A stretch of 8,682 nucleotides of DNA from an uncultured Kiloniellales bacterium (GTDB lineage: Bacteria > Pseudomonadota > Alphaproteobacteria > Kiloniellales > JAKSDN01). Under the pieces are notes generated by a model, which was not told the origin of the DNA, did no database searches, and saw nothing but the letters and a program-made list of their open reading frames with translations. The position numbers and the translations under genes are program-made. Shown in pieces: positions 1 through 5,335 of this stretch. The DNA lies in NCBI GenBank assembly GCA_947259625.1, contig CAMYMY010000275.1, positions 1 to 8,682 on the forward strand. Direction: 5' to 3'. Each line of letters begins with the position of its first letter. Positions within the stretch are counted from its first letter, which is position 1.

Positions 1-593
1 TGATGGCGACCCTGCCGACCGGGATCAGCAACCTGCTGATGATCATGGTGCTGCTGCCGTTCTGGACCTCGCTGCTGGTGCGCACCACCTCGTGGATCGT
101 CCTGCTGCAGAGAGAGGGGGTGTTGAACGACATCGCCGTGTGGTTCGGGCTGATCGGCGACGACAACCGGCTGCAGATGATCTACAACATGACCGGCACC
201 GTGATCGCGATGGTCCACATCCTGCTGCCGTTCATGGTGCTGCCGCTGTTCAGCGTCATGAAGACCATTTCGCCGAGCTACGTGCGCGCCGCCAGATCGC
301 TCGGCGCGACGCCGGCACGGGCTTTCTGGACGGTCTATTTCCCGCAGTCGGTCCCGGGGATCGGCGCGGGATCGCTGCTCGTGTTCATACTGTCGATCGG
401 CTACTACATCACGCCGGCCCTGGTCGGCGGACGGACCGGCCAGCTGATCAGCAACTTCATCGCCTTCCACATGCAGAAGTCCTTGAACTGGGGCCTGGCC
501 GCGGCGCTGGGCGGCATCCTGCTGCTGGGCGTTCTGGCGCTTTACTGGCTCTACAACCGCCTGGTCGGCATCGACAACATGAAGCTGGGATAG
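1..593 (+). CDS. ABC transporter permease, PotB-like (5'-truncated by window edge)
   Basis: This is the C-terminal part (196 visible residues) of an inner-membrane permease of the binding-protein-dependent ABC importer family, spermidine/putrescine (PotB) type. The frame is open back to the window edge. The ATG at position 3 is almost surely internal: PotB-like proteins are usually about 280 residues or more, and the visible sequence starts inside a conserved loop. Several hydrophobic spans are visible, at about residues 10-28, 66-85, 122-142 and 165-186. The cytoplasmic EAA loop that docks on the ATPase lies at about 97-119 (AARSLGATP...PQSVPG). The stop codon is 4 nt before the next permease gene, whose ribosome-binding site lies inside this gene, so the two are probably coupled and form a heterodimeric channel. 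The ATPase and binding protein are not in the window. The substrate (polyamine, opine or another small cation) is inferred from family likeness only. Confidence 0.9.
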   Translation, partial: MATLPTGISNLLMIMVLLPFWTSLLVRTTSWIVLLQREGVLNDIAVWFGLIGDDNRLQMIYNMTGTVIAMVHILLPFMVLPLFSVMKTISPSYVRAARSLGATPARAFWTVYFPQSVPGIGAGSLLVFILSIGYYITPALVGGRTGQLISNFIAFHMQKSLNWGLAAALGGILLLGVLALYWLYNRLVGIDNMKLG

Positions 594-597
594 GATC

Positions 598-1452
598 ATG
601 GCCGCCTTGCCGCCCTATGCGGGCCCGCTGGAACACGCCTGGCACTACGGCTTCCGGGTGCTGTGCGGCCTGATCTTCCTGTTCCTGATCATGCCGATCC
701 TGGTGATCATACCGCTGTCGTTCAACGCCGAGCCCTATTTCACGTTCAACGAGCACATGCTGCGCTTCGAGCCGGACGCCTATTCGACGCGCTGGTACGC
801 GGACATCTTCAACAACCCGCAGTGGGTCCACTCGATCAAGAACAGCTTCATCGTCGCGGTCTTCTCGACCCTGCTGGCCACCTTCCTCGGCACGCTGGCG
901 GCCCTGGGCCTAAGCCGGGCCTACATGCCCTACCGGACCGCCGTCATGGGCATTCTGATCTCGCCGATGATCGTGCCGCTGATCATCACGGCGGCGGGCA
1001 TGTACTTCTTCTATTCGAAGATCGGCCTGGCGCAGACCTATCCGGGCCTCATCCTGGCGCACACGGCCCTGGGGACCCCCTTCGTGGTGATCACCGTGAC
1101 CGCCACGCTGATCGGGTTCGACCATTCGCTGACCCGGGCCTCGGCCAGCCTCGGCGCCGATCCGACCCGCACCTTCTTCAAGGTGATCGTGCCGCTCATC
1201 CTGCCCGGGGTCATCTCGGGGGCGTTGTTCGCCTTCATCACCTCCTTCGACGAGGTTGTCGTGGTGCTCTTCCTCGCCGGCTTCGAGCAGCGCACGATCC
1301 CGCGCCAGATGTGGGCCGGCATCCGCGAGCAGATCAGTCCGACCATTCTGGCGGTGGCGACCCTCTTGATCACCTTCTCGATCGTGCTGATGACGGTCCT
1401 GGAGGGTCTGCGGCGGCGCAACGAACGCCTGAGGGGCATACGGTCGACCTGA
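598..1452 (+). CDS. ABC transporter permease, PotC-like
   Basis: This is a complete 284-residue permease, the normal length for PotC-type partners of a PotB permease. A hydrophobic span at about residues 21-42 is followed by a periplasmic loop. Further membrane segments lie at about 83-106, 115-137, 150-172, 202-226 and 249-269. The EAA docking loop is at about 181-204 (ASASLGADPTRTFFKVIVPL...PG). The ATG at 598 is preceded by GGGA at 587-590, within the end of the upstream gene, and the genes are 4 nt apart, so translational coupling is likely. With the preceding gene it should form the membrane channel of an importer in the spermidine/putrescine-like group. The protein ends in a very basic tail (RRRNERLRGIR). 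The family call is firm; the transported substrate is not known from this sequence. Confidence 0.92.
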   Translation: MAALPPYAGPLEHAWHYGFRVLCGLIFLFLIMPILVIIPLSFNAEPYFTFNEHMLRFEPDAYSTRWYADIFNNPQWVHSIKNSFIVAVFSTLLATFLGTLAALGLSRAYMPYRTAVMGILISPMIVPLIITAAGMYFFYSKIGLAQTYPGLILAHTALGTPFVVITVTATLIGFDHSLTRASASLGADPTRTFFKVIVPLILPGVISGALFAFITSFDEVVVVLFLAGFEQRTIPRQMWAGIREQISPTILAVATLLITFSIVLMTVLEGLRRRNERLRGIRST

Positions 1453-1476
1453 GCCGGTCGTCGGTTCGGCCCATTC

Positions 1477-2265
1477 ATGATGCAGGAGTCCACCCGCAAC
1501 AAGCGCATCGGTTCGCTCCGCGCGGGCGTGGTCGGCGCCTTGGCCTTGATTTCCCTGACCCTCGAAACCTCCAAAGTGGCCCGGGCGGAACGGGTGCAGC
1601 TCGAGCTCGTCCTGGCGCTGGACGCCTCGCTCAGCGTGAGCGACGAGGAGTTCGCCCTTCAGCTCCACGGCCTGGCCGAAGCCTTCAGGAACGAGGCGGT
1701 CGTCGCCGCGGTTCGCGCCGCCGGGGACCACGGCATTGCCGTCCTGCTGCTTCAGTGGAGCGACCGCGCCGAGCAAACGGTCGCCGTCGACTGGACGGCC
1801 GTGCGCGACGCCGTCGGCGCCCGGGCCCTTGCCGAGAAGATCGCCCAGGCGCCCCGGGCCCACAGCGGCGCCGGCACGGCGATCGGCCGGGCGCTGGAAA
1901 CCGCCATCCCGCTGTTCCGGATGAACGGTTTCGAGGGGGACCGCAAGGTGATCGACCTGTCCGGCGACGGGGTCGACAACCGGGGCCCCTTGCCCGACAA
2001 GATACGCCGGATCGCGGTTGCGGCCGGCATCACCGTCAACGCCCTGGCCATCCTGAACGAGAACCGTTTTCTCGATCGCTACTACGAACGGAACGTGATC
2101 GGCGGCACGGGGGCCTTCGTCATGACTGCCGTGGACTACCGGGATTTCGCGGTGGCGATCGTTCGGAAGCTGATCCGCGAGATATCCGATCAGCCGCTGG
2201 CCGAACGGCCCCCGGACCCTGGGATCGGCCTGGCCGCCGCGTATTTACCGACTTCGGAGCCCTGA
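1477..2265 (+). CDS. DUF1194 domain-containing secreted von Willebrand A-like protein
   Basis: The 262-residue product has a basic N-terminus, a hydrophobic core at about residues 15-29 and a likely signal peptidase site after Ala37 (VARA|E), so export to the periplasm is likely. The mature protein looks like a vWA fold of the DUF1194 family, which I know mainly from alphaproteobacteria. A MIDAS-type metal site is visible: DASLS (Asp49, Ser51, Ser53), Thr134 in GAGTAIG and Asp164 in SGDGVDN. The biochemical role of the family is not established; metal-dependent protein binding is the reasonable guess. Two adjacent ATG codons (1477 and 1480) could start it, and no strong Shine-Dalgarno sequence is visible. 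It lies 24 nt after the PotC-like gene and 3 nt before the VOC gene, so it is probably in the same transcript. It does not resemble an ABC substrate-binding protein. Confidence 0.85.
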   Translation: MMQESTRNKRIGSLRAGVVGALALISLTLETSKVARAERVQLELVLALDASLSVSDEEFALQLHGLAEAFRNEAVVAAVRAAGDHGIAVLLLQWSDRAEQTVAVDWTAVRDAVGARALAEKIAQAPRAHSGAGTAIGRALETAIPLFRMNGFEGDRKVIDLSGDGVDNRGPLPDKIRRIAVAAGITVNALAILNENRFLDRYYERNVIGGTGAFVMTAVDYRDFAVAIVRKLIREISDQPLAERPPDPGIGLAAAYLPTSEP

Positions 2266-2268
2266 GCC

Positions 2269-2673
2269 ATGATTCGGATAACCGGTCTCGACCATGTCGT
2301 GCTGCGGGTTCGCGACGTCGGGCGTATGGTGCGCTTCTACAGCGAGGTGCTGGGCTGCGCCGTCGAGCGTGAAGTCGCGGAACTCGGCCTGATCCAGCTC
2401 CGGGCGGGCGACGCGCTGATCGATCTGGTCGACGTGGCGGGCGAGCTGGGCCGCGCTGGCGGCGCGGCGCCGGGCCGGGAGGGGCGAAACATGGATCACC
2501 TCTGTCTGCGGATCGAGCCGTTCGACCCGGCCGCTCTGTCCCGGCATCTCGAGGCCCACGGAGTCGCGGCCGGCCCGGTGGAGAGACGTTACGGCGCCGA
2601 GGGTTTCGGCCCTTCGATCTATATCCAGGATCCCGAAGGCAACACCGTCGAACTCAAGGGCCCGCCGGCTTGA
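2269..2673 (+). CDS. VOC family protein (glyoxalase/dioxygenase fold)
   Basis: This 134-residue protein has one vicinal-oxygen-chelate module pair (two beta-alpha-beta-beta-beta units). It starts with the typical ITGLDHVVLRVRD strand and ends with DPEGNTVELKGP. Likely metal ligands by position are His9, His77 (MDHLCL) and Glu128 (VELK). Asp52 sits where glyoxalase I usually has its second-module glutamate, so the metal site appears complete but variant. Such proteins include glyoxalase I, bleomycin/fosfomycin-type resistance proteins and extradiol dioxygenases; the sequence alone does not separate these. GGAG at 2256-2259 is spaced correctly for the ATG. Only 3 nt separate it from the DUF1194 stop, so it is probably the last gene of the permease transcript. 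The roughly 170 nt after it contain no gene. Confidence 0.85.
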   Translation: MIRITGLDHVVLRVRDVGRMVRFYSEVLGCAVEREVAELGLIQLRAGDALIDLVDVAGELGRAGGAAPGREGRNMDHLCLRIEPFDPAALSRHLEAHGVAAGPVERRYGAEGFGPSIYIQDPEGNTVELKGPPA

Positions 2674-2757
2674 AACGCCGATTTGCCGCCGAGAAGAAAG
2701 TCCGATTGACGCGAAGTTCCCCGATCATCGTCCCCACACGATTGAATGTTTTCGATA

Positions 2758-2778
2758 TGCGAATGCTTCTCATTCGCA
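2758..2778. promoter_or_regulatory. Perfect 8-5-8 inverted repeat, Fur-box-like operator
   Basis: TGCGAATG (2758-2765) and CATTCGCA (2771-2778) are exact reverse complements around CTTCT. The inner 19 bases (2759-2777) match the classical Fur consensus GATAATGATAATCATTATC at 12 of 19 positions, including the AATG...TCATT core. It lies in a locally AT-richer stretch, 67 nt upstream of the regulator start at 2845 and about 50 nt upstream of its presumed -10. No gene starts on the minus strand here, so the regulator is the only obvious target. The symmetry is seen directly; Fur (or a Fur-family protein such as Mur or Irr) as the ligand is inference. It could instead be the regulator's own operator. 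Confidence 0.55.
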
Positions 2779-2829
2779 AAAACCTCTGGACAGCGGGTCA
2801 CATTGAGCCTACCTTAAACATTGTGGAGG

Positions 2830-2835
2830 TATAAT
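2830..2835 (+). promoter_or_regulatory. Consensus -10 (TATAAT) next to the regulator start codon
   Basis: TATAAT ends 9 nt before the ATG at 2845, so transcription would start about 2 nt from the start codon and give an almost leaderless mRNA. The only -35 candidate, TTGAGC at 2803-2808, is 21 nt away, which is too far for a normal sigma-70 promoter. A GGAGG at 2825-2829 overlaps the upstream side and lies 15 nt from the ATG, too far for a usual Shine-Dalgarno. Either the mRNA is leaderless, or this hexamer is chance and GGAGG acts with unusual spacing. Confidence 0.4.
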
Positions 2836-2844
2836 CAGGCTGTC

Positions 2845-3393
2845 ATGTACCGCGACAACACCCTGATCCCGAGTGAAGCCGTACGTCTCTTGGCGTTGGG
2901 CCTGTTGGCCGACGGCGAGAAGCAATACGGCGATCTGGCCAGGGAAGTCCGCTATTTCACCAGCCACGTGGTCGGGCCGTCGCTGGACTTGGTCGCCCCG
3001 CCGCTCGAGCTGCTGAAGGTCGAGGGCCTGATCGAGGCGGCCGACGGCGTCGGCACCGCCGAGGACGCGGTTCCCCTGCGGATTACCGACACCGGCCGCA
3101 CGGAGTTGGTCCGGCTGCTCACCGCCAGCCTGCGCGCGCCGTTCAACGACATCAACAAGCTGATCCTGGCGCTCAAGATGCGATTCCTGCACGTCCTGGA
3201 CCCGGCCGAGCAGCGCCTCCAGGTCGAGGTGCTCGTCGAAATGTCGGAGCGGGAGCTGGCGCGCCTCACGGAGATGCGCGACCATCACGCGCAGGAAAAG
3301 TCGGGATACATGGCGGGATGGCTCGAGCACGACGTTGCCGAGGTTACCGCCCGCCTCGAGTGGTTCCAGGAGCTCGACCGGCGGCTCGCCTGA
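2845..3393 (+). CDS. PadR-like winged-helix transcriptional regulator
   Basis: The 182-residue product looks like a PadR-type regulator. An N-terminal winged helix occupies about residues 8-85: helices around PSEAVRLLALGLLADG, a recognition region near DLVAPPLELLKVEGLIEA, and a wing ending LRITDTGRTEL. A long helical C-terminal part (about 95-180) is of the Vir_act_alpha_C dimerisation type (NKLILALKMRFLHVLDPAEQRLQVEVLVEMSERELARL). It carries no membrane or signal segment. I chose ATG 2845 because the sequence becomes family-like there; a TTG at 2821 would add eight non-conserved residues. The gene stands alone, convergent with the SDR gene downstream. A palindrome 67 nt upstream and a -10 at 2830 suggest it has its own regulated promoter. 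The target genes and effector are unknown, and a MarR-type assignment is the main alternative. Confidence 0.7.
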   Translation: MYRDNTLIPSEAVRLLALGLLADGEKQYGDLAREVRYFTSHVVGPSLDLVAPPLELLKVEGLIEAADGVGTAEDAVPLRITDTGRTELVRLLTASLRAPFNDINKLILALKMRFLHVLDPAEQRLQVEVLVEMSERELARLTEMRDHHAQEKSGYMAGWLEHDVAEVTARLEWFQELDRRLA

Positions 3394-3456
3394 TCCCGCG
3401 CAACTCGGTACTAGGCTCGCCCTCCACAGATTCGCGCGCCAGTGCCAGCACTCCGT

Positions 3457-3564
3457 TAGCAGGTTGCCGAAATGGTGCGAAGGCTCACCCTCGCACTTCG
3501 TCCCTCGACGCTTGTCGAAGGACGAGGGCAACGGGCCGCCGCGGATTTTTTCAACAGCCTGCTA
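3457..3564. repeat. MITE-like element with imperfect terminal inverted repeats
   Basis: The left end TAGCAGGTTGCCGAAA (3457-3472) and the reverse complement of the right end, TAGCAGGCTGTTGAAA (3564-3549), agree at 13 of 16 positions. The element is 108 bp long with no coding capacity. Inside are a 6-bp hairpin (GTGCGA 3475-3480 with TCGCAC 3491-3496) and a 12-bp hairpin (3498-3525). It lies between two convergent genes. TA at each boundary would fit a TA-targeting (Tc1/mariner or IS630-like) transposase, but the TA is also part of the inverted repeat, so the duplication is ambiguous. The right end overlaps the SDR stop codon. Ends of the form GCAGGCTGTTGAAAAA are familiar to me from small repeats in proteobacterial genomes; I cannot name the family. 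Confidence 0.6.
3498..3525. terminator. 12-bp stem-loop inside the repeat, possible bidirectional terminator
   Basis: TCGTCCCTCGAC (3498-3509) pairs with GTCGAAGGACGA (3514-3525) around a GCTT loop, with a single C-A mismatch at 3504/3519. It lies between the convergent stop codons at 3393 and 3562, where a shared terminator would be expected. No U-tract follows directly on either strand; TTTTTT at 3546-3551 is 20 nt further on the plus strand. A structural part of the repeat is an equally good reading. Confidence 0.4.
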
Positions 3565-4299
3565 GAGGTGCTGTCCACCGGTAACGAAGATCTCCGTGCC
3601 GGTTACATAGCCGAAATCCTCCGTGCAGAGCCGGTAGACGGCCGAGGCCACCTCTTCGGGCCGGCCCATGCGGTGCATGGGGATGCGCGGTATCAGGGCC
3701 TCGTACTCCTCGCCGATCATGGCGGTCTCGATCTCGCCGGGGGCAACCGCATTGACCCTGACCCCGATCTCCGCGAACTCGACGGCCATCTCCCGGGTGA
3801 GCGCCGAAAGCGCCGCCTTGGAGACCGAATAGGCCGAGCCCGCGAAGGGGTGGATCAGGTGACCGGCGATCGAGGTGATGTTGACCACGCTGCCCTTGCC
3901 CTTGCGCAGGGCCACGGCAAAGCCGCGCGCCAGGGACAGCGGCGCGAAGAGGTTCAGCTCGAAGACCTGGCGCCAGCCGTCCAGGTCGCCGTTGATCACG
4001 CCGAGCCGCTCCTTGAACGACGTCTTGGGCGACACGGCCGCGTTGTTCACCAGGGCGTCCAGGGGCCCTCCGTCCAGCAGCGCGTTGGCGTCGACGATGA
4101 AGTCCTCGAGGCCCTTGGGATCGGCCAGGTCGGTGGTGATGTGGTGCGTCCAGTTGCGGTCGCGCCCGCACTCGGCCGGAACTTCCTCGCGCGAGCAGGT
4201 GATGACTCGCCACCCCTCTTCGCTGAAGCGCAGGACCGTGGCATGCCCGATGCCCCGGCTCGCCCCGGTCAGGATTACCGTTCTGGGTTCGCTGCTCAT
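3562..4299 (-). CDS. SDR family NAD(P)-dependent oxidoreductase
   Basis: This is a complete 245-residue classical short-chain dehydrogenase/reductase, cytosolic, with a Rossmann fold. The cofactor loop is TGASRGIG (11-18), followed by NNAA (85-88), Asn116, Ser143 and the YxxxK pair Tyr157/Lys161 (YSVSK), with PG at 187-188 after the sixth strand. All catalytic residues are therefore present. Arg37 after the second strand (TCSR) suggests NADP(H) preference. The C-terminus IFVTGGQHL is a normal SDR ending. The substrate cannot be read from the sequence; many relatives are annotated as 3-oxoacyl-ACP reductase-like. The stop codon TAG is formed by the first three bases of the adjacent repeat, so an insertion appears to have landed at the gene's very end without shortening it. 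No Shine-Dalgarno precedes the ATG at 4299, but TATAGT lies 6 nt upstream, suggesting a leaderless mRNA. It lies 61 nt downstream of the UspA gene. Confidence 0.92.
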   Translation of the reverse strand: MSSEPRTVILTGASRGIGHATVLRFSEEGWRVITCSREEVPAECGRDRNWTHHITTDLADPKGLEDFIVDANALLDGGPLDALVNNAAVSPKTSFKERLGVINGDLDGWRQVFELNLFAPLSLARGFAVALRKGKGSVVNITSIAGHLIHPFAGSAYSVSKAALSALTREMAVEFAEIGVRVNAVAPGEIETAMIGEEYEALIPRIPMHRMGRPEEVASAVYRLCTEDFGYVTGTEIFVTGGQHL

Positions 4300-4305
4300 G
4301 GCGCG

Positions 4306-4311
4306 ACTATA
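4306..4311 (-). promoter_or_regulatory. Putative -10 (TATAGT) for a leaderless SDR transcript
   Basis: On the minus strand TATAGT is followed by only CGCGCC-type sequence (6 nt) before the ATG at 4299, so a start 6-8 nt downstream of the -10 would fall on the start codon itself. No purine-rich ribosome-binding sequence fits between them. The -35 region (about 4329-4335) reads GAGTCA/TGAGTC, a poor match to TTGACA. The gene may also be read through from the UspA gene upstream. Confidence 0.4.
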
Positions 4312-4360
4312 GCAAAGGTCACCGACGATGACTCATTTCATGGGAGCGGATCGGGCCGCC

Positions 4361-5230
4361 TCAATGAGCCAGCAGCACGGGCAGGGTCGCGCCCGCGATC
4401 ACGCCGCGCGTGGCGCCGCCCAGAACCATTTCCCTGAACCGGCTGTGGCCATAGGCTCCCATGACCAGCATATCGGCCCCCGCCTCGGCGCATTGAATCA
4501 TCAGCTCCTTGCCGATCGGGTCCCGGCCCGGCGTGAAGGCCCAGGTGCGCGCCTCGATGCCGTGCTGGCCCAGGTAGCGAGCCACCTCGCTCGGCTTTGC
4601 GGCGACCGATCCGTGCTGGGCGGTCATGATCTCCACTTTGACCGCTTTGCGGAGCATCGGCAAGGCGGCCCCCAGAGCCCGCGCCGCCTCGCGGCTGCCG
4701 TCCCAGGCGATCGCGATTTTGCTGGCGAAGGGATCGGGCAGATCCGGCGGCACCATCAGCACCGGGCGGCCGGTTTCGAACATGGCCACTTCCAAAGCCG
4801 GGGGATTGCCGTCGGTCGGCTCCGGCGGCGGCTTGGCGACAACGACCAGATCGCTCAGCCGGCCGCGGCGCGTAACCTCGTCCGACTCGCGGCCGATGAC
4901 ATGGTCGAATCTCACGTCGAATCGTCCCGGAACAGGCGTCGCATCCGCCTCGATCAGCGGCAGGCCGGCCGCGACGCAGTGCGTGTCGTAGAGGCGCCGG
5001 GCCTCGGCCGCCCGCTTCTTCTCCGCGGCCCGGATGTTTTCGATGACCTGCTCGACCATCGCCCCGGACGCCCCTTCGCCGAACAACGGCATGGCGTCCT
5101 TGACCTCGCCCTCCACATGCAGGAGCTCGACCGCAGCCTCGAAGTCGCGCCCCAAGGCCAGCGCGGCCTTGACTACGGCCTCGCTGCCCGCCTCGCCGTC
5201 GATGACGGCCAGGATTGTTCCCAGGGTCAT
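4361..5230 (-). CDS. Universal stress protein, tandem UspA domains
   Basis: The 289-residue product has two UspA-fold domains. Domain 1 spans about residues 1-160 (MTLGTILAVIDGEAGSEA...). Domain 2 starts near residue 169 (SKIAIAWDGSREAARA). The ATP-binding loop G-x2-G-x9-G is intact in domain 2 (Gly258, Gly261, Gly271 in GAYGHSRFREMVLGG). It is not recognisable in domain 1, so probably only the second half binds nucleotide. I chose ATG 5230 because GGAGG (5240-5236) sits 5 nt upstream and the family sequence starts there; an ATG at 5314 would add 28 residues with no family likeness, encoded by the promoter region. USPs of this kind are cytosolic and induced under stress, often by oxygen-limitation regulators. 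A perfect TTGA-N6-TCAA site lies upstream of this start. The gene is 105 nt downstream of the metal transporter gene in the same direction. Confidence 0.92.
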   Translation of the reverse strand: MTLGTILAVIDGEAGSEAVVKAALALGRDFEAAVELLHVEGEVKDAMPLFGEGASGAMVEQVIENIRAAEKKRAAEARRLYDTHCVAAGLPLIEADATPVPGRFDVRFDHVIGRESDEVTRRGRLSDLVVVAKPPPEPTDGNPPALEVAMFETGRPVLMVPPDLPDPFASKIAIAWDGSREAARALGAALPMLRKAVKVEIMTAQHGSVAAKPSEVARYLGQHGIEARTWAFTPGRDPIGKELMIQCAEAGADMLVMGAYGHSRFREMVLGGATRGVIAGATLPVLLAH

Positions 5231-5254
5231 GGCGTCCTCCACTACTTGCGACAG

Positions 5255-5273
5255 GTCAGGTTCGCGACCTGAC
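5255..5273. repeat. 7-5-7 inverted repeat around the presumed UspA transcription start
   Basis: GTCAGGT (5255-5261) and ACCTGAC (5267-5273) are perfect reverse complements around TCGCG. It begins directly downstream of the candidate -10 (5274-5279) and ends 25 nt upstream of the UspA start codon. It could be an operator overlapping the transcription start, or a hairpin in the 5' leader. No family of regulator is recognised. Confidence 0.5.
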
Positions 5274-5314
5274 AATCTGCACCGAAGCGGCCCGGATGCA
5301 TTGACCCAGGTCAA
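5274..5314 (-). promoter_or_regulatory. FNR/FixK/Dnr-type activator site and -10 upstream of UspA gene
   Basis: TTGACCCAGGTCAA (5301-5314) is a perfect 6-2-6 palindrome and a full match to TTGA-N6-TCAA, the core shared by FNR, Anr, FixK and Dnr (Crp-family oxygen/NO regulators; classic form TTGAT-N4-ATCAA). On the minus strand a weak -10, CAGATT (5279-5274), would set the start near 5267. That places the site centre (5307.5) about 40-41 nt upstream, the class II activator position. It lies between the transporter stop (5336) and the UspA start (5230), so the UspA gene is the only sensible target. The palindrome is direct observation; the protein that binds it is inferred. Confidence 0.6.
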
Positions 5315-5335
5315 ACCTCGCGCTTGGCCAGGGGA

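Noticed and set aside
3..5. ATG at position 3 as the true start of the first permease
   Set aside because: The frame is open to the window edge, and the visible protein begins in mid-permease and is too short for the family.
910..1863. 317-codon minus-strand open frame
   Set aside because: Antisense to PotC-like and DUF1194 genes with low-complexity composition and no recognisable motif.
663..2372. 569-codon plus-strand open frame across the PotC-like and DUF1194 genes
   Set aside because: It is out of frame with two recognisable genes, is Arg/Pro/Gly/His-rich and shows no domain; a shadow frame of GC-rich DNA.
2619..2801. 60-codon minus-strand open frame across the VOC gene end and the gap
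   Set aside because: Overlaps the conserved VOC C-terminus and the Fur-like palindrome, has no ribosome-binding site and no family likeness.
3394..3561. Possible small gene in the convergent gap
   Set aside because: Short frames here are out of context and the region is better explained by the inverted-repeat element; no ribosome-binding site or family match.
4328..5272. 314-codon plus-strand open frame opposite the UspA gene
   Set aside because: Arg/Gln/His-rich mirror of the UspA gene; the UspA motifs are on the other strand.
5231..5314. 28-residue N-terminal extension of the UspA protein (start at 5314)
   Set aside because: The region holds the FNR/FixK-type box and -10; GGAGG is correctly placed for ATG 5230, where family sequence begins.
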